Below, in pieces: positions 35,328 through 47,337 of a DNA stretch of 64,000 nt. Position 1 is the first letter of the stretch. Each line of letters begins with the position of its first letter. The position numbers and the translations under genes were made by a program. The stretch covers positions 7,688,001 to 7,752,000 of the forward strand of contig NC_089541.1 in assembly GCF_040115645.1 (NCBI RefSeq), written 5' to 3'. A model generated the notes under the pieces. It saw only the letters and a list, made by a program, of their open reading frames with translations, had not been told where the DNA came from and ran no database searches. Source of the stretch: Euwallacea fornicatus (lineage: Eukaryota > Arthropoda > Insecta > Coleoptera > Curculionidae).

Positions 35328-35945
35328 AGGGAGGTATGTTTAATTTTTAATTTTTTAAGTTATTGTTAAAATATTCGTTTGGAGCTTAAATAAATATATC
35401 AATAGAAGACCAACTACGGTATTAAATTGTTTTCATATAACACAACATCTTTGTGCTTTTTTAACAATACAAAAAAATTATGTTGTTACATGTCAACAAG
35501 TAGAAAAAATGGGAATTTAAGTTATTTAATTGAATTTCTCGAAAACCGTTGCTCCTAGCGACACCAATAAGGTATAACTTTTTTAACTAGAAAATGTAGG
35601 GGAACAAATTTTATGAGGACAAAATGACATACGCCGTGGCACAAAAAAGTTTACATGGTTTAAATAACTTCTAATTGTCGATTGTGGCACCCTCTAGAAG
35701 ATAAACCGAAATCGTCGATAAATTTGAATTGATCATCTCCAAAAACCCCTATATAAGAAATTTCGTGAAATTAGCACGAACTGTTCCAGAGATATTAAAG
35801 AAAATTTGATTTCATTTTTCAACTTTGGCACCCTGTATCTTAGTTATTATCAACTTTTGGTATAACATAAATTTAGCTATATTGCATTGTTTTTATGTCA
35901 TAAATCCATCGTTGCTCTGTGTCCCATTACTTAAGACTCACCCTG
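35264..35945 (-). repeat. Right arm of foldback element 2
   Basis: Reverse complement of 34252-34927 with a few mismatches and short indels, so older or less homogenised than the arms of the element at 3062. Confidence 0.87.
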
Positions 35946-35947
35946 TA

Positions 35948-36732
35948 TATACGACTAGATAATATAAACAAAAGAGGGAAATAGGGGATACAGCAGGACA
36001 TAGAGAAGGGATTATTAGTTAGTCCAGGTATAGATCTCGTCCTTTGAATACCATAAAATAAAATATAGTGCTCTGGCTTGTATTGACAACTCGTGTCGTT
36101 TCATTATCAACGAAACTCATTTTTCCCTTCCTTATCCAAGAAAAACCAATAATCAAAATTTTAAAAATTGTGTTGGTTACGATTTATCAAGAACGCCCTG
36201 TATACCTAAAGCATATTAAGTGATAAAATGAAATGATGCCATAAAACTTCTCTTAAAAATCGGATGCAAAAGTGTGTAAACAGATTTTATCTATCTATTA
36301 CCGTTTTGCCAATACCCTAAAAGTTCATCGAAAAGACGCCACACGTTCACAAAAAAAGTGAATATTTGCTTTGAATAGTTAAATCCGCAAGTAATTTCTT
36401 TAGTTAGCATCAAATAAATGCATTTAAATTGAGAACAGAAGAAGAATAGAAAGTAAGGGAACGTTTATTTGAAATAAAAGATCAATTGAAGTAGGGCTTA
36501 TTTCTGTTAAGTATTTTCTTCCTTTAAATGCGACTACTATAGGAGTGTTAGTTAGCTCACCATCAGAGTCAGGCATTCTCGAATCGATAAACGGATTATT
36601 GGATGCAAATTGAAGCTTTATTTGGAAATTTACTTTTTCGATCCAAAAAAATATACCATCTCACGAATAGATGAACCTAAAAATACCCAATTTGATCCAT
36701 TAATATCTAAGGTGAGGGTTTACCTTTTGCTA
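35948..36732. other. No gene recognised
   Basis: About 785 bp. A lone terminus-like CGCCCTGTATAC at about 36193-36204 has no partner that I can find. Nothing else is recognisable. Confidence 0.5.
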
Positions 36733-38196
36733 TAAAGTGTGATTTCTAAATGTTGGAAAAAAATTTAAGGAACTATTTTCTGAGAAATTTCACGAATTTT
36801 TTGTCCTTTGAGGATTTTAAGAAAAAGCTTTGTTCCTTAGATAGGAGGTAATAAATATTTTTCATGAAATTTATTAAAAGCTACAATAATTGTTGAAAAC
36901 GACTGCCGCCAGCTTCTAATCTTCTCCTCATTGACAGCCGAACCCTTTCAAAACTACCAGGACTGCGTTTATTGAATTGCACCCATTACTTATGCGATTT
37001 TTCAAATTTCCCATTGAATTAAAGCAAACTAATGATTTTAAATAACCCCATAAGAAGTAATCAAAAGGGTTCAAATGTGGGGATCTAGCTGGCCATAAGT
37101 GAGGTCCACCATGACCAATCCAGTGATTTCCGTATGTTCCATTACAAATTATCGAGTAATCTTACTAAAGTACGTTGGTACTTCATTTTGCATAAATCAC
37201 ATTGTATTTCTGGTTGCCAATAGTCCATTTTCAAGGAATTCGGGAAGCGATTGTTGCAAAAAGTTCCGATAAACTGCGCCTGTAAGCCTTTCTGATAGAA
37301 ATATTGATCCAATTAGCCAATCACCCACAATTTCAACCTAGAAGTTTAACGAAAATTGGTGTTGAAAATTAACTTCTAATGCTCGGTATCGATTTTCTTA
37401 GGCCCATGCATGATTGTTATGAACTTTTCTTATTGCATTTCTCCATAAATTTGCTTCATGGGTAAAAATAATCAACGACAATAGTTGTGGAATTTGCACT
37501 AATGTTTGCAAAAGCCATTGACCAAATGCAATCCTCGAGGGAAAATCTGTAGGAAGAACAGCCTGAACACGTTGTATGCGATACGGGCACAACAAATTTT
37601 ATCTCAAAACTTTCCACACAGTCTTATTACTCACATCCAAAGCCTTTCCAATTTTTCTAATAAAAGTGCTTGGATTTTCCTCTAATATGTTTAACACGTT
37701 TTGTTCCAATTCTATCGTTCTTAGTGTCACTGGTCTTCCTGCACCTCCACTTCCTTTTAATGTACCTGTTTCACGAAGACGTAGATGAATTCTTTCCAAC
37801 GTTTTTCGATTGGGGACGTTACGATTCGGAAATCGTTCAATGTAAAATTGCCTGACCCGTAACGAATTTTCATCGGCAAGTCCATACATGAAATGCATGT
37901 CAATCATCTCCGCATTCGCATAGATATTTATGATTAAAAAAAAGATTTAAAGTGACATATTTGGAAACGTATTCAAATTAAATGACGTTCAACATGTTAC
38001 TAGTGTTATTTTTAAGATTCACCCTATCTTGCTACGCTTGTTTTAACCATTTTATTAAAAAAATTAGTCAAACATTTATGTCCTTGTATCTACGGAACAA
38101 AACTTTTTTCCTAAAATCGTCAAAGGACGAAAAATTTCTAAAATTACTCAAAGAATAGCCCCCTAAATTTTTGACTAACATTTAGGAAACACCCTG
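36733..38196 (-). mobile_element. Relic DD-D transposon (TACAGGG group)
   Basis: The right end is well kept (...TTTAGGAAACACCCTG, then TA at 38197-38198). The left end is decayed: about 36733 reads AAGTGTGATTTCTAAATG where the right end gives CAGGGTGTTTCCTAAATG. Inverted-repeat homology continues for roughly 120 bp, including TTTTTxGTCCTTTGAxGATTTTA. The element is about 1.46 kb and contains one full-length but ruined transposase on the minus strand. Confidence 0.82.
36881..37930 (-). pseudogene. DD-D transposase, catalytic aspartates lost
   Basis: The minus strand begins at about 37930 with IYANAEMIDMHFMYGLADEN, in which the expected start Met is ATC. The N-terminal HTH continues with FYIERFPNRNVPNRKT and RLRETGTL. 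After 37599 the frame changes repeatedly. The block expected to hold the first catalytic D reads FTHEANLW (D to H), the second reads MQNEVPTYF where MQDGAP is expected (D to N), and the third is PARSPHLNPFDYFLWG, where the catalytic D of FDYF survives. It ends RRRLEAGGSRFQQLL at TAG 36881-36883. Several stops and shifts confirm a long-dead copy. Confidence 0.86.
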
Positions 38197-38198
38197 TA

Positions 38199-41100
38199 TA
38201 CCTAATTTTATACTCCCTTCAAATTGAAACTGCTGATAAGAAATTGAAGTCTACTTAACAAAAAGGGATTGAAGGGTCTCGTCTTCAGATTACTGCCGAA
38301 TCAAATTATATTCCAATTTGCTTTCAAGTCATCTGAACCGGTTTTGCGTCGTGCATATTTATTATAATCCGATTTTAAAGCTAATTTCTTCAAGATTCTG
38401 ATATTGAGTAAATTATGCTGGAAGTAGATCCTTGGTCTTAAAATTTAAGGTAAAAGTAAAGATGGTTAAAGAATGCATTATTTAATGATTTACTGATACG
38501 ATATTAGAGGCTTCAAGAAATCATCATTCTCCGATTTTAACCCCGCTTAACAGCCTCATTCTCAAGACCAAAGTATTCAATTTCTTTCACAAATTCCGCT
38601 TCTTTAATCTCCACTATCCGTGATTTATATTGCTTCGATCCGTTAAAAAATCCTATTAGAACGAAATTAAGTGCAGAGAGATCTAGACTGCTCAGCTGTT
38701 GGCAATAAAACCCGAAGCAATTAGTAATTAGAATCTCATTAGCTAAAGTTAGGAACGAGCTGTACGGATATTTAGGTTTTGGATAAACCTCTCCTTTTCT
38801 AGGGATTAAGCTAATCCCCAGGCAAACTTTTAGATACCAAATACAAATTAGTTTGATTTGTAAATAGTTTGGAGGTGCGGATGGGGCTAGTATTATATAA
38901 AGAACAGGCGTTTTGATGGTTTGTTCGTAGTCCAGTGGAAGGAAGATTGATGCTAAAATAGGAAATTTTGTGGGAAAAGTTGTAAAAAAGTGTTTCAATA
39001 AAGACGTGGAAAAAACTAAACGAAACTACAACAGACAACGAAGCAATCTAACTACTATGCAATTGCCATCGTTTTTATTTTACTAGGATCATACCGAATA
39101 AGTTTATTACTGCAATACACTATCATAATGGGACATAAATGTCCATCAATATTTGTTAAAGGGAATGTAGACCTCCCCAGTCACATGAGAGGGGCGCATG
39201 TCTCCCGGGGGAATAATAGTCATAAAGAGTGAGTATAATACTCTACTTTGTCCACGCCCGTCCTACTTTTATTACCAACGAGAAGGTCCATTAAAATGTA
39301 AATAATATTGAATTAAAAAAATTAAGGTGGCTGCGCAATAAAGCCACCCAGCAGCTAACACGAAATGTCGCTGGCTGAGATCCCGAAGTTGTGCGGTATA
39401 ATAGGCGAGCGGGTTACCATGGCAACATGAGTAACTTAAATGACCAACGGGAATAAAGACTTTATATCCCGCTGATCCCTTACTATTCTCTCTGACGCTA
39501 TAATTATTACCCCTATTTAACTTCAGTCAACAAACTGCATATTGTGATCTGGATAACGATAATTTATGTGATGCCCAAGGGCTTTTTAAATTTGAATTTC
39601 CTGAAACATTCATAAGAAGTTTCATTTTATATCATGTTAGTGACATGACAAATTTTCTTCGAATTTTCTGGTGGTCTTTTAAGTGGCGCTTTACCAGTCG
39701 CCTCGTTCTAGTCTGTTAAACGAGGAACAGTTTTAATTTGTCAGGTCACTATATATTTCTTTCTATGAAACTTTATTTAAAATTATCTCTGTTGGTTTCT
39801 TTTCTATCTTAAATATTATAATTTAACATCTTTAAATGGACGACAAGGGCGTAGAAACTTTACTTGCTGATTTGTGTCGATGCAGTTTATCTTTCACGGA
39901 TGGAATTTCCGCTGATTCGAGTCATGAACGAGACCAAATTTTCTTCATAAAGTGCACGTTGACATGCATCTTTGTCACGTGAATTGCCGATGAGCGCAGA
40001 GCCTCAACAGCGACAGAGCCCTATGTGAAGAAGCGCCCTAAAAGAAATACGCATTCAAGTAGGAATGGAAAGAGGCTGTTGGGCAACACGCGTTTCCACT
40101 TATTGGCTTCATAAGGTATATGTTTTTGGTGCTAATAGTGTGTATATTGTCGCCTACAAAAGCCGCCTTTCGGCATAACTCAGATATAGAATTTTAATGC
40201 GATGTGATATAAAAAAATATTTTGAGTCCATATATACGATATGAGAATAAATAATTCAAGAAACTACTTTATAGCACTAGTTAATACAGGATTTATACAA
40301 CCGTATATTAAATAGAGCTGTAAAAGAGAGCATGGGTTTAGTTTATAGCTCAAGTAAGTAGTGTTAAAGCAAGTGGGTGGACTATTACTTGATACTAGCC
40401 TAACTTTTCTGCAAAAGCATTTACTTTATTCAGTTCATAATTTGGTTACGTAACTTTGGCATGAAAAGAAAATTAACTTAGGCACGTACTACTGAAGCAT
40501 GAATACCTTCTGTGAGAATATTAAAAATTCTAGTTCTGAAAGAATGCGAAAAACCCTTTTGGGGGCCTAATTAAAATTACCATTATATTCGCGTTTTTCG
40601 GACATATGCTCGTTTCTATTTCGTACGAATATTGTCACACATGTTACGAAATAATCCCAATTTTGACGTTTCGGCGATACTCCACGATTTCTTATGATTC
40701 ACGCAAAAATCGTGTACTTAGAAGAATCATGAAACTTTTTTACTTAATGTGAGTGCAAGTATTTTATATTTTTTTGTCGATGTTCACAGAATTTCCTTTG
40801 CTTTGAAAGTCGCGTATTCATAATAACGTGTAATAAATTTTGGAGTTAATGCTTCTGGAAGGTGTGGTCTTAGTTAAAATTCTTACCCCATTCCAAAGGG
40901 ATCTTAGAAATTTACAACTAAAGTGGAGAACTGAGATTCCGTATAATGACTATGGAAATAGTGGAAACACACGGCAAAAGATGCTGCGAGAATTAATTTT
41001 CAATTCTATGGAAATTGGAACGGCAGATTGTGCCTCCGGTATCCCTGCCCGATTTTTTACTCGCCGACAAGTATACGCATCCTACCACCTTGAAACGGGT

Positions 41101-43365
41101 TAGAAACTTATGCCGAAAACCACAACATTCTCCCTTAACAATTCAAACTAAAAGCCAAATTTCAAGTGCACACGCCTTTCATGGGCTTCAAGAAACCCTT
41201 TCAATAACTTTAAAGTTAGCTGCCAGCTGGTCTCCTACCAACTTCGCTGGGCTCCTTTAATATTCGGGATATATTAGGGCAAAATAATTTGTACTTACCT
41301 CCTAACTTTACGACATGGCAAAATTGAACAACTTCGGTTAAAATGACTTTTAGGTATACCTAAAAGGAAGACTAATTAGACGTCTTCTTGTTAAGTTTAT
41401 CACTCGGTTCGCGTCTTATGTGGAGGGTTTCTATTTTGCTTGTCAGATTATACGCGACATACACGGCTATGCAGATTAGAAAGTTCTGGAGCCTGAAGAC
41501 CTCTATGAAGCATTTACCACGCTAGAATTATTACACCCAAATGATATGTGTACATAAGTAGCTGCAATTCTACGTCAGAAATGAGGCAACTGTTTTATCG
41601 CAAAAATGATTCAATTCCATGCGGAATCTGAGATACATATACATATGGGGCAAATCACGTAACTTTTTATTGACGTCACAAAATGTAACGATCGAGAGTC
41701 GCCTTACGTAAAATGACATGTCCTATCGATTTAACACGCTAAAAAAGAATAAAGATATATTTGAATGTCTAAACATAACCCCATTTTTTCGCACGGTTGT
41801 CGCTTAATTTGTTGTCAATTTGTTTTAATTAGGTGTTTTAAGCCATTGTGTTCTTTGTTCATCAACTTGGGCGGTGAAAATTTGTCCTTTTGAGAACTGA
41901 GATAGTGCTCCTGGTTATTTATGATCGGTGTTCTTATTATTATTGTTGGTATAATGCTCGAGTTCTTAAGCAGTCGGTGGAAGAAGCTTGTGGCGTTCCT
42001 TGTCAACTGTTTCGAAAGGGAATTGGAAAACAATGGGCCGTTGTTAACGTTTAATTCAGTTAGAGAGGTAAACTGAATTTTGATATTTTGCAATTGAGCA
42101 TTGTAAATTTTTGTTGTTACTCTGTTAAATACTGCCAGACACCGATAGAGTTGCGCCCACATCTGACAAACTCCTGCTAAACATTAATTTTCAAAAGTTG
42201 TGGCATCACTGCTGATACGAAGCCTGTGACGCTCTAAAAGGTTACTTGATTTGAACCGCGCATAAGTTATTATATGCAGTTTGAAGCTCAAATGATGTTT
42301 TAATTAACCTGAACTAACCTTAACTATATATCACAAGCATGGGGTTGGCATATGAGATTATTTTGAGGTAGTTGGGGAAACGGATTAATTAATACGTTGT
42401 TGGAGTTTCTCCGACATATTACAAAAATCGTTTTGGCATTTTGTCGTGCCTCGGATGTAATTATAGTAAGTGTTTCGATTGCCACCCTGTAGGTAAAATT
42501 ATATCCTCTCCGAATGTCTAGAACTACAGGTTTAACATCCCTTCTAACACAAATTTACGCCCCCGTTTCAAATAGAGCAATAATATGACCTAAATCTCGG
42601 GATTTGCCGGAATTATGCTTTTAGCTAATTGGCTTCCGTTCTGCTAGCCTGCAAATATATCCTTTCAACGAAAGAACAGAACCTTCAATGAAAATCTCTG
42701 TTCGTAATTCTTGTTCTTCTTCACAAAACTGTACATCCATTTCTTTTCCTTCGCCTTCTGCTAATAAAGCTCGTTAATCCCTAAAGCGTTGTTTGTGAAG
42801 CTCATAGCTTTCAGCGATATTAAATAAACTCAGTAATTACTTTAAGCAACCACTTTGCACTTGATGGCTATACTGCCTGCAAATTATGACACTATTAGTG
42901 ATATTTTCAACACTCGCCGACCAAAATTTCAACGAAAATTATCTCGGCAAGGAAATTTATGTTATCCGCTTTCGCTATTTTATTAAAATCTCTTGTTACG
43001 AGCATTCGAAGTCAATGCTATGAAATCTAACCCTTGGCGCACTCCTAGCATGAATACGAACTCTTTTCTAGTTTGTGTCATATTACAGGAACACAATTTA
43101 GGTTTTTGTTGGCAACGAGCATCGAATTTTCTCTCCCGTTTCGAAGTTCGATTTCAGCTTCTCGTATGGGGCTAATCCGTGCAGAAAGAAGTATGACAAA
43201 TAGTTAGAAAAATGAGATATAAGTACCATGGCTGCCGGAGTGCCTGAATATTTTCAAATGCTCAAGTAGCAGAAATTGAGCGAAGCACACTTTCGATTCG
43301 TGCTCATGACATCATCTCCGAATTCGAGACTTCGCCCGAACTAACCTGAACTAAATAAACACATA
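38199..43365. other. No gene recognised
   Basis: About 5.2 kb. The longest open frame (38537-38998, minus, 153 codons) has no recognised domain, is bounded by no clear splice sites and is not convincing as a gene. A perfect 20-bp palindrome lies at 41347-41366. Confidence 0.5.
41347..41366. repeat. Perfect 20-bp palindrome
   Basis: CTTTTAGGTATACCTAAAAG is its own reverse complement, with GTATAC at the centre. Seen directly; role unknown. Confidence 0.9.
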
Positions 43366-43367
43366 TA

Positions 43368-44141
43368 CAGGGTGTTTCCTAACTACGTGTAAAAAATTTA
43401 AAGGCGTAATCCTCGACTGATTTTGAGTCAAAAATGTCTAATAAACATATGTCCGCAAATGCCTTGTTTCCAACCCCAATAGAGCGTTGAAATGTGACAA
43501 GAAAGAGATTTTATTTCCAAAATGACTCAATTTGGGTGTTTGAATTTTAGAAAAGACAATTCCGGTGGTTCCGGGGTTTTCTTCAATACGTCTTAAGATT
43601 TCTTCCTCCACTTCTGGTGTTCGACGTGTTATTGCCTTTCCTCCTGGAGTTTTCATAAGAGATCCTGTATGACAAAGACGTTGAAAGAGGTTTTTAAAGG
43701 TTTAGTGGTTTGGAAACCTTTCCATGTAAATGCGCCTCGCTGCCAAACACTTACCATCAGCAAGGCCGTAAACAAAAACCATATTGGCCATTTCTTGATT
43801 AGTGTAATTGGGCATTTGAAAAATTTTCAAAACTGAGGTATAATCTGATTTTTGGGACACAGAACTAAATTCTTTCACTTTAGAGAGTAAAACACCAAAA
43901 TAACACTGACTATCTTGTTTGTAGTAGTGGAAGTAGCAAAAAAAACTAACAATAAACAAGTTAGTAAATACCACCAAACCGTTTGGAAACCTTTAAAACC
44001 TTTTTCAACATCTTTCAGTCAATACCCCCTGTATCTTGGAAACAAGGCATTTGCGGACATATGTTTATTAGACATTTTTGACTCAAAATCAGTCGAGGAT
44101 TACGCCTTTAAATTTTTTACACGTAGTTAGGAAACACCCTG
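43368..44141 (-). mobile_element. Young deletion derivative with perfect 106-bp TIRs
   Basis: A 774-bp element flanked by TA (43366-43367 and 44142-44143). The inverted repeats 43368-43473 and 44036-44141 match at every one of 106 positions by my reading, starting CAGGGTGTTTCCTAACTACG. The centre retains the N-terminal DNA-binding part of a DD-D transposase on the minus strand plus a partly inverted copy of a piece of it (about 43972-44008 against 43680-43720). Its perfect arms suggest recent mobility or homogenisation. Confidence 0.9.
43555..43815 (-). pseudogene. Transposase N-terminal (DNA-binding) fragment
   Basis: From ATG 43815 the minus strand reads MPNYTNQEMANMVFVYGLAD and RRIYMERFPNH, then TAA at 43702-43704, and continues in frame as TFKNLFQRLCHTGSL and ITRRTPEVEEEILRRIEENP. 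This is the same HTH layout (YGLAD...ERFPN...GSL...EENP) as the transposase at 36881-37930. No catalytic residues are present. With the stop, at most a 37-residue peptide can be made. Confidence 0.8.
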
Positions 44142-45309
44142 TATATATATTATTTCTCTTCAGTAAGAGATATTTTCAGTTTTGACTTTTACAGCTACGT
44201 CCATTCGTCAGAGTACATCATTCATTTTTTCGATGATTTCATCTAACGAATTCAAAAACTCTTAAGAGAGACTTAAGGCGGCGATTTCTCAAAGCTCTTT
44301 GGCTTCTAAAATTGAAACCTTAATGTACGTATAAAATGAGCACAATATAACGTAATGTGTCATGTATAATATACCTCTCAATTCCAGGAAAGCTCGTTAC
44401 ATCTAAAACTAATCAAGTGAGAATGAGTACTGGAATGAAGCCCGGTCAGTTTAAATTCATTCAAGTTGGGTCAGATCTGAGTATTTCAGCGTCAGATTGG
44501 ACTATTCATGGAGTAAAGGCCCGTGAATGATACCATGAAAGTTGCCTTTATCCACTTTGAAAAACAAAGAAACGTTCCTAATTAAATCCTCGTATTTTGG
44601 CCTTAAATTTAATACTTGCATATTACCTCATTCAAAGAGCTCTTCAGTTGTCAAGGCATAATTAAAAAAGTTCGGAAACTTAAGCCACAAACTATTCTCG
44701 ACGTCAGTTTGGTGCAACTCGGAGTAATTTGTTTAGAAATAAAATCTTTTAACGACTAGGTCGATTTCCTCTTGTTTTAGCTTAGATTTCCTGAGCTTGT
44801 AATGGAGATCCTCAGGATTAAGTTTCAATTACTAGACCTAATTTGAAAACTTTTTCAAAGATTCCCGTTAAATTTGAGTAATAAAAGTTAACATTCGGTC
44901 GTAAAAATGGACATGTCGTCCTCGGTTATTTTACATGACGGCATTCCTTCTTTCGGGCAAGTTCCCCGAATGCCGATACCAAAAACATTATGGATTCAGG
45001 AAAATATTTGTCGTTTGTCGAGTGACATCGTCAGCGCGACATCTGCGTCGCTTTAAGCGACACGAAGAATAAGATATATCGATATTCCATTCAGAAAACA
45101 AAATTCCTCCAAACGGAAAAAGGATATTTACACACCATTAATTTGCGGATATTTGCTTCCTCGAAAACTAAATTTAGTGAAACACACACTTCATTTCATA
45201 TTATGGGCTTGTAAGGGGCGCAAACTTCTTGATTAAGAAATTCGTATGCAACGGCGAGTGAGTTCTGAAGAATGGCTCGTTCTACAGATTTAATTAAAAA
45301 TTTACTTAC

Positions 45310-45345
45310 TTGTTGATGGCTCCCGAAGTCAGTAACTCGGTGTTC
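45310..45345 (-). other. Possible 36-nt exon
   Basis: On the minus strand the acceptor CTTATTTATTCCAG precedes 36 bases, followed by GTAAGTAAA. Two phases are open (one reads NTELLTSGAIN). It lies upstream of the complexin start on the same strand, so it could be a 5' UTR exon. Matched splice words like these are expected by chance several times in 64 kb, so support is weak. Confidence 0.2.
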
Positions 45346-47208
45346 CTGGAATAAATAAGTACGCCACTATTAGGTTTTTCTACAAATAAGTAAATGTGAA
45401 TTAAGCAAGAATAATTTTGAACCGCGCCACAATGAAAAGTTCCAGTCAATAGGAGTCTTAATGTTATGCATTAGTGCCATATCAAAGTTGAAAAATCTAT
45501 TATAATGTAGCATACGGTGACAAAAATGCATTTTATAGGAAAGGTTGTATAAATGTATTATTGAACTGCTCCGTTGTAGAATCCGTAGCATTTTTGCAGA
45601 ATCGAAGAAAGTAGTGTGAAACGAAAACGATAAGGAAACTCTGGTGATATGTTGATGAGACGAGGTGTAGGAAGCGATGACAATGGCTGGAAATGCAATT
45701 TATAGGGTGAATATCGGAATGTGCTTTAAACAATAGTGCCGATTATTAAATCTTATGTTGATTAGAAGCTCGGAAATGTTATATTTTGAGGACCTCACGA
45801 GCAGGAACATTTTCTTTATGGAAAACGTGCATTTTCGATACCGTTAACCAATCGCTAACGGCCAAAATGCGACTTGTAAAATGGCAGTAGTTGAATCTGA
45901 GCTACCTTCAGCATGTTCAAGACTCTGAAGCACTAAAAAATACGGTTTTGCAGTTTCATTATGTAAAGTTTTTATGGGCCTTAAATTTCAATCCCAAAGT
46001 CCACAATAAGATGTAGTTCGAAACGCCATTTCAAGCATATTTCTATAGATTTCGCTTTTTGTAAAGAACATTCAACAAAAAAATCTGCTTTAATTAAAAC
46101 CCATGAACAAAATAGAAAAACTTAAATAAGTTCCCTTTAATTTCGACTTACAATAGGTTTTCAGTATTTTGCGGCCAGCATAAGCAATTTTCAGGATAAA
46201 CAAAGGAATTTCCCGTTAGGAAATTACTTTCATTCTTTCGTTTGTATTTCGCTATGACTTTAGAAATTATGGAGGCCAACTTATTTTTAAAGCAAAGATG
46301 AAAGAAGGATGTTGAACAATTTTCCACCTAGTGATGCAATACCCCGGAGTACAACAATTCCGGGCGTATAATTTTATGCAGTGACGGATTATTTCCGAAA
46401 ATTTTCAAATCGAGGCGGAACTATGCGAGGCAAAACTTCATAACTTTTATTCAAACTCCAATTTAAAAAGTTGGTTCTATTAGCCACGAAATATTAACGA
46501 CTCGAGTTTGGATTTAGAGTACCACCAGACGTTAAGTCTGCACACATGAGTAAATCGCTTCAAATGCGATTTGAACATTAAACACCGTCACGATTTAAAC
46601 GTATGCAAGCATCTCGGTTACAACCTCAAAAGTATTTGAAGCACTTTTAGAGGGACGCGAACAAAGGGCTTTAGATTGGTCTCGAAAGATTACAGGGGGA
46701 ACCGAAAACTGAGAAATTTATTCTCGCAGAAACCAGAACCAGGACTTTTAAATTAAAGAAGAACGAAAATCGTCAGCGAAATTAAAAGCCAGGCTTCGGC
46801 CTGACAGATTAAAATGCCGCCGCTGTTAGATAGAGTAAAATGAAGAACGGCACAACTCCGTTATCTAAATGAAACAATGAGTTCAGGTTGTGACATTTCC
46901 TTGAAAAGAACTTGTTACGGCTGGAATTTCAGACAAAATTTTCAAATAAATGAATTACCGTGTTTACACTTCTTATACACCACTAATTAAGACCGATTCA
47001 AACTTCCACTAGAGCTGCCGCAATTAAAGAGACAAGTGCTTGGAACTTCGAGTTTCGTGTCTTGCTTTGAAATGTTTTGCTGCTGTACTAGCTGTACCAT
47101 TAAAGACTCCTACGCGCTTTATAAGCTCGAGTGATTCTTTTAATTTAAAATAATTACATTTGTTTCTCATGCAGGTGATATCATTTAATTAAACATGACC
47201 GGCCCCTC

Positions 47209-47337
47209 TCAGAGGTTTTGTACAATAAGCTGATCCTCAGTCAGATGGGCGTCGAACATGCACTCAAAATGGCCGAATGGGATTCGCATCAGGAACGTGG
47301 TCAGCGAGGTGTTAAGCACATCCAGCAGTCGAGGAGT
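47209..47337 (-). other. Unidentified GC-rich open stretch
   Basis: A 42-codon frame between two TGA codons on the minus strand, containing VLNTSLTTFLMRIPFGHFEC. Its third codon positions are GC-rich, unlike the surrounding AT-rich DNA, which is suggestive of coding. However, every phase from the nearest acceptor (TTAATTCCAG) meets a stop, and I recognise no protein. It may be a pseudo-exon, a conserved noncoding element or chance. Confidence 0.2.

Larger units (their letters stand above)
34252..35945 (-). mobile_element. Foldback transposon 2 with two nested TACAGGG levels
   Basis: A 1694-bp element with ends CAGGGTGAGTCTTAAGTAAT and its exact complement, flanked by TA at 34250-34251 and 35946-35947. 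The arms (34252-34927 and 35264-35945) are inverted copies of about 680 bp with scattered mismatches and small indels, leaving a 336-bp centre. A second terminus-like motif, TACAGGGTGCCAAAG, begins at 34360 and has its mirror partner ending near 35835. The centre plus left arm encode a DD41D transposase tail on the minus strand, while the right arm repeats the last part of that coding region in reverse. The layout parallels the element at 3062. Confidence 0.87.

Noticed and set aside
36193..36204. Lone CGCCCTGTATAC terminus
   Set aside because: No matching left end found; a single 7-bp TACAGGG word is expected by chance.
38537..38998. 153-codon open frame on the minus strand
   Set aside because: No recognisable domain, AT-rich codon use like the background and no supporting splice or neighbouring exon evidence.
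41299..41359. Possible 61-nt exon on the minus strand
   Set aside because: Its acceptor is part of the perfect palindrome at 41347-41366 and no family motif is encoded.
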